A DNA stretch of 64,000 nt, taken from positions 25,425,120-25,489,119 of the forward strand of contig JAOANR010000001.1 of assembly GCA_030278955.1 (NCBI GenBank), written 5' to 3'. The notes beneath the pieces are model-generated. The model was not told where the DNA came from. It searched no databases and worked only from the letters and a program-made list of their open reading frames with translations. Numbering within the stretch: the first letter of the stretch is position 1; each line of letters opens with the position of its first letter. This DNA is from Hygrophila difformis (taxonomy: Eukaryota; Streptophyta; Magnoliopsida; Lamiales; Acanthaceae). Positions 48,116 to 58,512 of the stretch are shown piece by piece. The position numbers and the translations under genes were made by a program.

Positions 48116-48818
48116 TTTTTTTGATGAGTCATTGAAGGCCTGGAACAGGTGGTGGAAGCCCAAGACACAAAATTACAAAGGGGAGGGATAAGCATAGTTA
48201 TCAAAATCGCGATCCTGATCGTAGGATCGCACGATCCTACGATCCCACCCATAAAAAACGATCCGGATCGCCATAGGATCGCAAATATGGTAGGATCGGT
48301 AGGATCGGAGTAGGATCGTAGGATCGCTGAGCGATCCGATCCTACCCCTTTGGTTTTTTTTTTTTTTTCGGAGCAAAATTACTTATTATCTCTAGCTCTT
48401 TGTGATTTTGGTCATGATGTTATTTTTGTCAATTTTGTTTAATGTATCTTTGCATATATTGAACTCAAAATTGTTGGGTTCTATGTCAGTGTTTAACTTC
48501 TATTGGATCATTAATATGCATACAATTAACTATCAAATTGTTGTTAAAAATTGATCTAAAATATATATTTTCAATTATACATATCACCAGTTTAATGAGA
48601 TAATTAACAAATATTAATTTTTAAAAATATAAATAATAATTTCATAGGATCTTAGGATCCCGATTCGATCCTACGATCCCAATCTTGCAAAGACAAAAAC
48701 GATCCTACTTAGGATCCCGATCTTGATAACCTTGGGGATAAGGGACCGGGTGGGGATTCGAACCCCAACCTATAGGTTGGAGTTGGCGGAGTTACCACTG
48801 GAGTAAGTGCTCAACCCC
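48116..48818 (-). mobile_element. tRNA-derived SINE, split by a hAT MITE
   Basis: On the - strand the head has the RNA polymerase III B box GGTTCGAATCC (plus positions 48754-48764) and an A-box-like ctccagtggtaactccgcc. The tail ends in an A-run (T-run 48113-48122 on +). Flanks match imperfectly: acaatcttaattt (48103-48115) and acaattttaattt (48819-48831). It is interrupted at 48193-48734. Confidence 0.8.
48193..48734. mobile_element. hAT-type MITE inside the SINE (542 bp)
   Basis: Flanked by the identical 8-bp sequence GGGATAAG (48185-48192 and 48735-48742). Starts CATAGTTATCAAAATCG; the inverse of its end is CAAGGTTATCAAGATCG. Next to the ends the motif taggatcg / cgatccta is repeated many times on both strands. 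Confidence 0.85.
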
Positions 48819-49513
48819 ACAATTTTAATTTATTTATTTATTTGTGATTTACTGATATATGGTTATAGGGTGGACAGGATTTTATTAATGGTAGTGGGTA
48901 ATTTGAAAGTTTAATATATTTATTTATTAATGTGAGGTGATGGGTAAGTTTGACGATTAATATTTAATTATTTTTAAAATGAAAATGAAATAAAAATATT
49001 GGAACAAGAAAAAAAAAGAAAGTATGACATAAATAATGACACAGAATGAGTATTATTTATTTTAATTACATAAAATAAAGAATAATTGAAAAAAACTAAA
49101 ATAGGCCACCAGAAGTAGTCATTTCCACTTTTAGGCCATCGCGACCCAAATTACAGCCCAATGGCCTAAATTCATGCCCGAAATCCTTTTAGTGGCCTAT
49201 TTTCCTAAATCAAAATATCGTGGCCCAAAAGTGGAAATGACTCCTTATGGTGGCCTATTTTAGTTATTACCTCAAATTTATATGCCAACTAGAAACAGGC
49301 AGTCACAGCCGAATTTCAAGTCTGAACAGGAAGAATGAAAAGTTTGTCTGTCCTTTGTAGTCTGATCTCTGAAACACACTGAAGAAAATCAAAGTGCATA
49401 ATCTACAGAGCATAATCTAAATTCAATCAACTGAATTAAAGATGCAACATAATGAGCATAATCTAAGAAAGCAAAGCCTCTGTCAGTCCTGATACTTTTC
49501 AGATTATGCGTAC

Positions 49514-50262
49514 CAGAAATTCTGAGGGCTATATCTAACAGCAGAAATCACCACAACAAGCTCAAAATCAGAGCCTGGCTCTTCCAAATCTTTACCACCG
49601 ACACAATAAACTGAACAGACCCCTTTTGGGTATGCTTCACTAACATACTTCATAACATCTGTGTCTAAGGCACACCTGCCAACAAAAAATTTAGTATTTG
49701 CAAGAGAAAGTTGGAGCAATAAAAGGCAACACTAAGAAAAGGTTAATAATCAAAAAAGTTCTAATATTACAAGGTTGTAAAGCATTCCCCGACAATGCAA
49801 TTTTGAAAGCCATATAGTGAAATTAATCATCAATATTAGAGCTATAGACACAAGTTAGCTTATAGTTATCATGCTCAGTTATTCCCACAAGTAACTCAAG
49901 AGAGCAAAATTTTCCTTATGCACGTGAGCATCAAAAGCACTTTATAGTACAAAGAATATCTCCAGTGCCTTTCAATAAAATAGGTACATCCAACTACATT
50001 GCTCTCTTAACTTCCTGCTCATCAATTTCCTTAAGGCAATTCACTAATCTTCAATAGGCAGAGGACAAAGCAAGGCTCACATAGGATACCCAATTGGTTG
50101 ATATATATACATATTCGATTCACCAGACGCTCGTTGACTGAAAATACTACTAAAATTATTTCTTTTTAAAGTCACATGAAGATTGAGTAAAGCATACCGA
50201 TATTCCTCAATGTATGAGGAAGGAAGCTCTTCATCATTTGCTGGTCTAACACCTTGACAAAC
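49514..50262 (-). pseudogene. F-actin capping protein alpha subunit, two captured exons
   Basis: Two exons with intact splice borders: 50198-50262 (GVRPANDEELPSSYIEEYR) and 49514-49675 (CALDTDVMKYVSEAYPKG, GSDFELVVVISAVRYSPQNF). Together they match the central part of plant CPA, which caps actin filament barbed ends as a heterodimer with CPB. The start, the N-terminal half and the C-terminal actin-binding tentacle are missing, so it is a fragment. It lies inside the MULE on the same strand as the Ulp1 gene, as expected of sequence captured by a Pack-MULE. Confidence 0.82.
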
Positions 50263-50504
50263 CTAATCAACAAAGCAGTTAATGTGTAAAAATAATAGCT
50301 TGCACTTGTTTGCATAATAATGAAAACTCCAAAATATGTTTTGCTATTTAAATTTCAATGCATAGTTTGAAGCAAAAACACAATTTGATTGTAGGATGTG
50401 CAAGGAAATCAAGCCATCAAAAAACTAAATTGGTTCTTACACATGCACAGAAGCAAAAACAAAAAATTCAGACAGATACACACCAGATACACAAAAAATT
50501 TCAA

Positions 50505-50640
50505 TCCAAGTCTCGGTCATCAACCTGCAGTCCAGAAAAATTCATCACCAAATAATCAAGACCGAGACTACAAATTTATATGCCAACTAGAAACTAGATA
50601 CACACCAGAATTTCAAGTCTGAACAGGAATAACAAATCAT
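50505..50640 (-). repeat. Duplicate of the 47441-47516 / 49274-49340 segment (empty site)
   Basis: Contains aagtctcggtcatcaacctg, then aaatttatatgccaactag without interruption, then tttcaagtctgaacagga. In the other copy the MULE 47517-49273 sits exactly inside aaatttata. Confidence 0.85.
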
Positions 50641-50743
50641 TAAACACAAGAGGAACCTCTAATCTCAAAATATAACACAAAAGAGTACTTTTTGTGTTAT
50701 AAGGAATAATATTATTATCAAACAAACCTAATTCAATACAAAC

Positions 50744-50809
50744 CTGGAAAATTTTATCTTCAAAAGATCCCACAGATTGAATAAAGAGTTCCACCCGAGT
50801 CAGGTTTGC
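50744..50809 (-). pseudogene. Captured exon, gene unidentified
   Basis: A 22-codon exon between an AG acceptor and a GT donor reads ANLTRVELFIQSVGSFEDK and then IFQ. It may come from the same source gene as the exon at 47366-47461, but I cannot name it. Confidence 0.35.
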
Positions 50810-51102
50810 CTGAAATGAAATAGATAAAACAGAGTATTCAAATGGATAGGACAATATTGAAACCAAACCTCTAAAATGATTCTACAAGACATCTAAAGAC
50901 TAAGAATTTTAATAGGCTATATCAGTATTCTAAACAAAACAATATGGCTATAGAAGTTTCAAAAATGCAATTGGGAAACAAACTAATGCACACCTGATAA
51001 ATTGAATTCATTTTCCTTGACCTCCATCGTCACCTGCTAACCAAGCATAAAACTCTAAAATATAGCACACAACACTTGAACGAAATAAAAATCCAATTTA
51101 AA

Positions 51103-54100
51103 TTAAAACCAACCTGCAACCATAAGTGCCTTCCAAAATTCTGGCACGTTGTCTTTAGGCTCACCAAAGCGCCACACGGCCAGAGCCTGTGCGAAGCGAA
51201 TAGGTCTTATGTCGTCCACTGTACGCAGCCTACCTTGAAGTATCTCGTGGATAGTATGAACTGAGTAAGGGCCACATGACGAACCATCCTTCTGCGGGTA
51301 ACACCAATCTGGGTCTGCCCGGGACAATGAAAAAACAATCCTCCCAAACTTATCCTTGTTCATAATAATACCGGGCTTATGTTGATAGAAACCCGCATGA
51401 TGGAGTAAAGATGGTAGCACCGCCCGTAGTGTGAAAGATTGGGCTGCCCGCAGCTGAGCCCACTCAGGCTTAGGTATGGCTTTCATAGTGTCGTGCATTG
51501 TTACTGTAGATGAGTTAAATTCTATCCGAGTAGCAATCCAGTGGTTACCTGTATTCTTATCGGTGTTCCAGACTAAAAGTACCTGCATTATTGGTCAATA
51601 GCATTAAATAACTGATTAACTTTTCGTAAATATTGCTCCTGCTTTTCTATTCAATTCGTCCAATCAATTATGTAAGGAAAAATACGACATTTACCCCATC
51701 ACACTCCCACCATGGCTTCTGGTGTTTCCAGTCTGGCCTTTCCCCTCTGACATAGTTTATCGCTGATTGAAGCCCGTGTGGATCTGCTTGTGAGAGGTCA
51801 ACAAAGCCATCCTTGTCCCACTTGTTTGAAGACTGTGGCAGAGAAGCTGTTGTTATATAAGATACGTGTCAGTAAAAATTATGAAGTTCAAGCATTTCAG
51901 ATGATTGTAAGGCAACATGCTACAAAAAAAAAAAAAAAAAATATGCACGAACCATGAAATAGGTGTCTATAATGCCATAACTCCATTTTTTTACACCGAG
52001 TGATATTCAAAAAAACAGGGTCGGATTGGATAATCCGCAGGTATGCATCGATATGCTGTAAATATCGATAAGAGACAGACAGTCAGTTAAAACAACGGTT
52101 CTACCAATCCAGGATATTGAACATAAATTATAGTTTTGAACGATAAGAGACAAGCAGCCAGTTAAAAAAATAACATACCACATTCTCATACCACGACAGC
52201 GGATTAATCATAGTTTTGAACCATGCGGGATCAACCGCCCATCCCGTGCCCACGTTCAACCTGCGTTAAAATAATTAATTAGATCCTGACTCACTATGGG
52301 AAAAGCTATTCATGATTGTAACGAGCAACTTTTATACAAGTACCTTTCACCAAGTGGCCCACTGTCTAGGTATTTCTGAAAATCCCTTACGTCACGTGTA
52401 CGGTTGGGTCTATTTAAATTGCTTGTGAACGGGGACTGTAGAAATGCAGATGGTTTGCGCTTCTTGCATGGGAATTCGTCGGTGACCACACAATCCGAGT
52501 CCATAACCATTGCATTGAGGATACCGAGGATGCCGCCCGAGTGATCAATCGGTAGGTCTGTGTTATTGTGGCCGCCCGATCGATGCTCGGCTGTCGTTTC
52601 ATGCATAACATCCAAGTAGATGGATTGATAAATGTAAACCCACTTGTATATCTAGGTTTAATAAAATACAAAACATTAAATAGCTTACTGGTCGCCATGG
52701 CATTGATAGACCGACTAGTAGATGGATCCAGTAGGTCTGGCCATTGATGTTTCACATCGACACCTGCTATATGTAAAACAAATAATTGTTATTTTAAATA
52801 CCATAACATCCAAGTATTCATAAAATTTAATAACACGTACGTGTGGTCAGAGGCTCCAAAAAATCGGCAAAGTTAAAATCTTGGAGTACGGGCAATTGGT
52901 GCTCATCAGCTGTTATGAGTTTTGCGAATCCAGTCACCAAAATCAAAAAAATTGTATTCGAATAAAAAAGAACCGGTAGATTAAAATAATTTCTTGTACT
53001 AAAAAAATAACACATACGATTTGTATTCATGTCGAATAATAAAGGAGTCGCCTTGAGATCAATGTGCTCATTGAACTTCTGATCAGTACCTGTTTAATGT
53101 TGCACAAAGCCTTAATTCCTAAATTAGAAATCTAAAACGGTGGCAAGAAAATATATTAATTACACGTACCCCAGGCCGTGTGATTGTAATCAGGTGTAGT
53201 CTGGGCAGCCGTGTCATCACCTGAACGGTGCTCTACAGCTGTTACATACAAGACCATACCACGATTATAAGCTTAGATGTATTGAAAAATTGCAAAAATA
53301 ATTTATTAAAAAGATTAGACAACGCAGGAAAAATCAAATCAAGTGCATGATTTAAATTAGAAATTATTTATTACAATTATCAGTGGCCGTATGATCGCAA
53401 TGTCGTGTCCTCCGGGCATTTGTATCATCACGTGAATGATGCTCTGGATCTGTTACATACAACACCAGACCATAATCATAATATTAATTGTATCATCAAG
53501 TGTTATTAAAAACAGTCTGCAGTTAAATATATTAAGTGCACATACCAGGGACCATCTGATCGTAAGGTCGTGTCATCCGGGCATTTGTATCATCACATGC
53601 GTGGTGCTCGGAAGCTGTTACATACAACACCAAATCATAATTATAGGTATATTGCATCATCTCAGTATAAAAATCAAATAAAATAAAATTGATCATTTCA
53701 ATTACAGGAAAACAAAAAATTTAAATCAACGTACCGAGTATCCGAAAAACCCGCCTAATTTCTTCCTTCAGCAAACTGTTCTCCTCCCTTAGTTTAACTA
53801 ACTCATCCTTCTGCTTAGCCAATTCACCGAGCATCTCTGCCTTCTGCTTAGCCAATTCATCCTTCATATCTGCCCTCATCCGGTTTAACTCATTCCGCAT
53901 CTCTAACCGCATCTCTCCCCTCATACGATCCGTTCCCTGTAGCGCACGGTCTCCCTCCCGCCTCACATCGCCAGTAATGTGGTGTCTCTCCTCAGTGAGC
54001 ATCAATGTAATGCGGTGCAATAAAGCCTCCTGCTCAGGAGCTACCCTCCCAGTGGGTGCATCATCCTCATCCGTGCGCGCATCTACCCTTTCTTTGTCCG

Positions 54101-56102
54101 CACGTTCATCAACTTTCCCCGTCCCCGAGACATCACCCTTAGTCCCCCCACGTACCCCCCCAACTGGCACCTCCCCAACCTGACCGTGCGTCCCCTGTCG
54201 GACATGCTCAGGCGCATGTGCTCGGGTGCGCACTCTCTTGCGTGCAGGCTCTAGCGCGGCGCCCTCCTCATCATCATCATCATGAAAATCAAGAACACTA
54301 TTGTTCTTATGAGCTTTACTTCGCCTTTTGGGTGCGGCTATATGCACGTAACGAGCACATGTGGGAGAGGCACACCCAAGTGCTGTAAATACACCGCCCC
54401 CGCTTCCTCCGGACGTGGAACCAACCTCTCTATACACTTTCTCTAAAAAAAAAATAAATAAATAAAACATAAAACATAAAACATAGCCACTTAATAGAAG
54501 GGATTGATACTACGTAGTAAATTAGGATTAAACTTGGGTATATTTTGTTACCTTTGAATCGAAAAAGGCAGTGTAATCGTATCCATGACCTCTTGGAAAT
54601 GTATACCGCGTCATCCGCGGGATGAGCTCAGCTCCATCAATCTTCACAGCAACACGTCCCTCCAAATCTGGTACAGCCTCAACCGCCCATACCTAATACA
54701 TTTAAAATTATAAATTCATCAAATGTACAAAAAATGATCAGGGATTTGCATTTTTAAATTTAGATTATTTAATTGCATATAAATATATACACGTACCAGC
54801 ACTGCCAACAAATTACCATACACACGGTAAAGTTTGCGTCCCTCTATCACAATGGGTATATCCCGAATGTAGTGCCGTAGTCGGTCCCAACTGTATGCAC
54901 CCCAAGGGAATGACTCCCACTGTTTCTCATCCTCCACTAAATGCCACAACCAATGATCAGGGATTTTCTTTTGTCCATCCAACCCCAAAACGAGAAAATA
55001 TGCTGCTAGGAGTTTTGCTACTTTCAGGGAGTCCTCTGCACTGCCCTTGAATACTCCACTCTCAAAATTATCCTTAAGTCTATCCCCTGAAACAGATACA
55101 GCGGTGGAATATCGCGTGTACACACTCTGCTGTGAATGAGCCCTACTACTATTTAGATCAAAATCGATTGTCCCAAATCGGAGGCCCGTGATTAACGCAT
55201 ACTCCTAACGACCGAAAGTAATAAATTCTTCCCCTATCCTAAAGGTAAACAAATCCTCGCCCGCACCAGGTATAATAACTTCGTTGGTGAACAACGAATG
55301 AATGGCTGTGTACCCAGGGGCATCTGTGTCCCATGTCGGTCTTAAAAAATGACCGAAGCACGAATCCCTGAACCTAGCTACTAAATCATCCCCGCCTGCA
55401 TCCTTTAGCCCCTTCCTAATAATCTCTACAATAAATAGTCTAATGTATCCGTTAATATTACATGCTACATGCCTAGTCCTCGGTCCCTTCCAACTCCACG
55501 CAACCTATGCATATTTATATATATATATATATTTATATACACAGTTCCACAAGAATATCCAATTCATAAACAATTTACATATAACAATTTCAAACTCTAG
55601 TGATGCTAATGCATATTTCTACAAATTATATTTCCACAGGGATTGTCAAACATAATTTGACTACAGAGATTGCCAAACTAGAGAGATCTAAACAAAACTA
55701 CAGAGATTGCCAAACTACAGAGATTCCAATCCAACCTTGTCAACGTTGTAACAGTTTAAAAATTTCACTAAACCACAACAAATTTGAATCTAATCCAAAT
55801 CCAACCAAATTATTATTTATCCAAGGACCAAACTGATCAAACAGAACAAATAATCATAACAAAGAAAACAAAGGGTACGAAATCCTAACAAGAAAAGGAA
55901 CCAAACATAATTTTTTCTCTGATTCAAAATCAAAACCTCGGCATACAAAGAAAACAAGGCATTTAGAAAATAAAACTCATCGGATGCAAAAATTCCAACA
56001 AAAATAACAATAGATACCAAAATCTAATCTAACAAAGACTACAAAAAATTCTTAAATCACTAACCTCGCCAGATGCGGAAGCGGCGGCGGCGTTGCCTTC
56101 CA
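51103..56102 (-). pseudogene. Ulp1-like (C48) cysteine protease gene of the MULE, with DUF1985
   Basis: Starts at ATG 56102 (MEGNAAAASASGE, donor GTTAGT). The exon at about 54797-55422 has a DUF1985-type region (FTNEVIIPGAGEDLF, EYALITGLRFG, KVAKLLAAYFLVLGLDGQKK, WESFPWGAYSWDRLRHYI). Then come 54552-54692, a coiled-coil exon 53735-54442 (KDELAKQKAEMLGELAKQKD), a row of mini-exons (52344-53614), 52179-52260, 51695-51846 and the protease exon 51103-51582. The catalytic residues are all visible: His in GNHWIATRIEF, Asp in TMHDTM, Cys in QKDGSSCGPYSVH. Ulp1 proteases remove SUMO-type tags; the role in MULEs is unknown. A TAG at 55205-55207 (between FGR and EYALI) interrupts DUF1985, and one mini-exon has a lost donor. 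Otherwise the gene is well kept. Promoter side is GC-rich (56103-56690). Confidence 0.8.
52689..53614 (-). repeat. Array of symmetric mini-exons in the Ulp1 gene
   Basis: Six consecutive exons of 69, 69, 69, 72, 69 and 75 bp (53546-53614, 53381-53449, 53170-53238, 53018-53089, 52841-52909, 52689-52763). All begin and end in phase 1, and most follow an ACAG acceptor. The three at 53170-53614 are clearly related (ASEHHACDDTNAR, DPEHHSRDDTNAR, AVEHRSGDDTAAQ). The 52841 exon begins ADEHQLP, and the longer exon ending at 52589 begins AEHRSGG. The donor of 53381-53449 is ATAATT, so it may be skipped or retained. Confidence 0.72.
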
Positions 56103-56689
56103 TGTCACCACTCCAGCGGCGGCGGTAGTGAAGATGGGAAACGATGGCGCGGCAGTGACGACGGAAAACGACGACAGTGAGATGCGGCGCCTCGGCGGTG
56201 ACGTCGGCTGCAGCGGCCGGACTTCCAACAGCCTGAGCGAGATTTCAAACGGAGGAGAGGAAGGAGAAGGCTTTTCGACGGCGGCGTCTCTTGTTGTCTG
56301 AGTCGATGGGGAATAAAGGAGGTGGGGAAGGAGAAGGCTTGGTGGTGGGCGATTTGACGGTGATAGCTGGAAGAGCGTGAACGGCGTTGCGGCGGGCGGC
56401 GGGCGGCTGGCGGTGGGCGGCGGGCGGCGGACGTCGAAGTCGAAGTCGGGGGCGACAAATCTACTCGCTCGACGGCGGTGTGTCTTCGTTGTCCAAATCG
56501 ATGGGGAATAGGATGTGTGCGAACGGTGGAAGGGAGGAATGGAGGGGGAGATTTCAAACGGGGGTGGTGGGCGAATCGACGGTGATGGCAGGCGTGAACG
56601 GCGGCGCGGCTGTCGGCGGACGTCGCAGTCGGAGATGGAGGCGATAGATCTACTCGCTCAATCGATTTTTGCTCCACTCGCTGCAACTG

Positions 56690-57080
56690 TATTAGGGTTT
56701 AGGGTTGCATTTACAAGGTCGAAGCCCACTCGATCAAACGAGGCCCACTCTCTACGTCAAATGAGTGCCACTCTCCAAGGCCGAGGCCCACTCGCTCACT
56801 CGCTCCTCCTAGTGAGTGCCACTCGCTCCTCTAGTGAGTGCCACTCCACACGTTCAGTCGGAACCGAGTCCTAATCTTACATATACAAATCAAGGCCCAC
56901 GCGATTCTTATGAGGCCCAGTAGCTAGATTTTCTTTTGTTCCACACTCCACACTTCCACACGTTCACTCACACTTCCACACGTTCACTCGGCGTTCACTC
57001 GGACCACTCGGAAAACAAACTATTGGCACTCGTATTCTACTGATTGGCGCTCGGAACCAGACGATTGGCATGCGATTGAT
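56690..57080 (-). repeat. Right subterminal repeat array of the MULE
   Basis: Repeats of cccactcgctc, gagtgccactc and cgttcactcgg, the inverse orientation of the left array. Confidence 0.7.
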
Positions 57081-57107
57081 TAGGGCAAAAAAAGATTTAT
57101 AACTAAA

Positions 57108-57571
57108 TTGAGTGTAGAAAAGAATTTTCGAAACTCTGAACGGTTTCTGTCATGCATTTCTTCTATTAGTAGATAATAATAAGATTGGGTGCAGTGCAGG
57201 CTTCAATCCGACTTGAAATATCTTTATTATAAAAAGTTCATTTTATGTTTGGGGCCGTTTCTGTATAGTGTAGTACTTATTTTAGGAAGAGGTTCATGTT
57301 CTGACCTCCGCTTTTCCTGAGTATTTTTATCATGTATACATCGTGCTATTGACTTTGATTCCGACGTGGCAGTGTATTATCTAATTTTCTTTCCTTTTTA
57401 TATTGTTAATAATTAGTCTTAATCTAGGGATGTTACAATTTATTGCTTCCGGTAATCGTGGACTTTATTTGTGGATAAAATAATTCATACACGTGTTTTG
57501 GGAAAGTGATATTGTCCGAATTTTTATTCAGATTTTGTGTATTATTTATTTTATTATGCAGATTGTGTGGG
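57108..57571. other. No feature seen
   Basis: AT-rich sequence between the MULE and a tandem repeat; no gene. Confidence 0.5.
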
Positions 57572-57780
57572 GTTCTGTAATGGTATCAGTTATGCTATTA
57601 TCCTACTGCCACCGTGTTCTGTAATGGTATCAGTTATGCTATTATCCTGCTGCCACCGTGTTCTATAATGTATCAGTTATGCTCTTATCCCGCTGCCACC
57701 GTGTTCTGTAATGGTATCAGTTATGCTATTATTCTGTTGCCACCGTGTTCTGTAATGTATCAGTTATGCTCTTATCCCGT
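57572..57780 (+). repeat. 44-bp tandem repeat, nearly five copies
   Basis: Copies begin gttct(g/a)taatg at 57572, 57616, 57660, 57703 and 57747. Two variants alternate (taatggtatcagttatgcta and taatgtatcagttatgctct), giving a higher-order unit of about 87 bp in the last four copies. Confidence 0.88.
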
Positions 57781-58201
57781 CGAATGGCCGTTTTTTTTCC
57801 GGTATCAAAATTGCATCACCAAAATATCCGTAACTGATACATTATGCTTTTGGAAGTTACTAAACATTCACTTAATTGCATCTACTAATTGGGGATAATC
57901 GTCCGTTAATTGGGGACAAACAGATTCTCTTCCCATTTGCATTAAATGGCTTCATTTGGAAAGGCTGCACACCCTGATGCCGCATAGCATCTCATAGTCT
58001 GTGATGGAACACATTAGGAAATGCAGATTAATTTGTGTCTGCATAGTAACCTAATTGCTTATTTTACTACTCCTATATATGGTTCATTAATTGTACTCCA
58101 TTAATTAATTTCTATTATTATTAATTAATTAATTTTGATTTAATTTAAAATTAATAAATAGTCTCCATTAATTGAATTTGTCTTTAATATGTCTTTAATG
58201 T
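57781..58201. other. No feature seen
   Basis: AT-rich intergenic DNA with attaattaatt runs. Confidence 0.5.
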
Positions 58202-58512
58202 TGTGAAATATTAGCCTATTAGCTTAATTGGATTGTATTTATATTATACAATATGTATATTCAGATATATGTATAAATGTGTAGAGTAAATATAATAGAA
58301 TAAATATAATAATGCAGTGAATGGTGTGTGAAGAGATGGACGTATGAAGTGGGGAAAATCATCATTTTTTATTCATTAACCAAGCCATATTTATAGCATG
58401 GTTACAAGTGCTTAGTCACTAATTAATTGCTAGTACAAAGACAAGTGTATCACACTTGTAATTCATTTCCTCAATTAGGGACTTGCACCATTGTTCATAT
58501 TGCCACGTAACA
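58202..58512 (-). repeat. 3' LTR of the Copia element
   Basis: 311 bp. Differs from the other LTR at about a dozen positions by eye (substitutions and 1-bp indels), so the element is not recent. Confidence 0.85.

Larger units (their letters stand above)
47517..49273. mobile_element. Non-autonomous MULE inside the large MULE
   Basis: Flanked by the 9-bp duplication AAATTTATA (47508-47516 and 49274-49282). It starts GAGGTAATAACTAAAATAGG and ends with the exact inverse. The inverted ends are long: about 180 bp of strong match and, with AT-rich sequence, to about 330 bp. 1,757 bp including a SINE. No ORF. The duplicate segment at 50505-50640 contains the same site without this insertion. Confidence 0.88.
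43090..57107 (+). mobile_element. Ulp1-carrying Mutator-like element (KAONASHI-type MULE), about 14 kb
   Basis: The left end has aactcttttttcgccc and the inverted right end aatctttttttgccct. Inside both ends lie arrays of the motif gagtggcactca / tgagtgccactc. A possible 9-bp target duplication is ataaggaaa (43089-43097) versus ataactaaa (57099-57107), 7 of 9 matching; the exact borders are uncertain by a few bases. The body holds a MULE transposase on + and a Ulp1/C48 protease gene on -, the pairing described for KAONASHI MULEs. It also holds captured host exons and a nested set of other elements. It lies head-on against the Tic22 promoter. Confidence 0.75.

Noticed and set aside
48743..48818. 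A tRNA gene, suggested by a perfect B box
   Set aside because: The sequence does not form a full cloverleaf and is joined to a SINE body with an A-rich tail; it is a SINE head.
56105..56874. Long frames on both strands at the right part of the MULE
   Set aside because: GC-rich 5' region of the Ulp1 gene; compositional frames without motifs.
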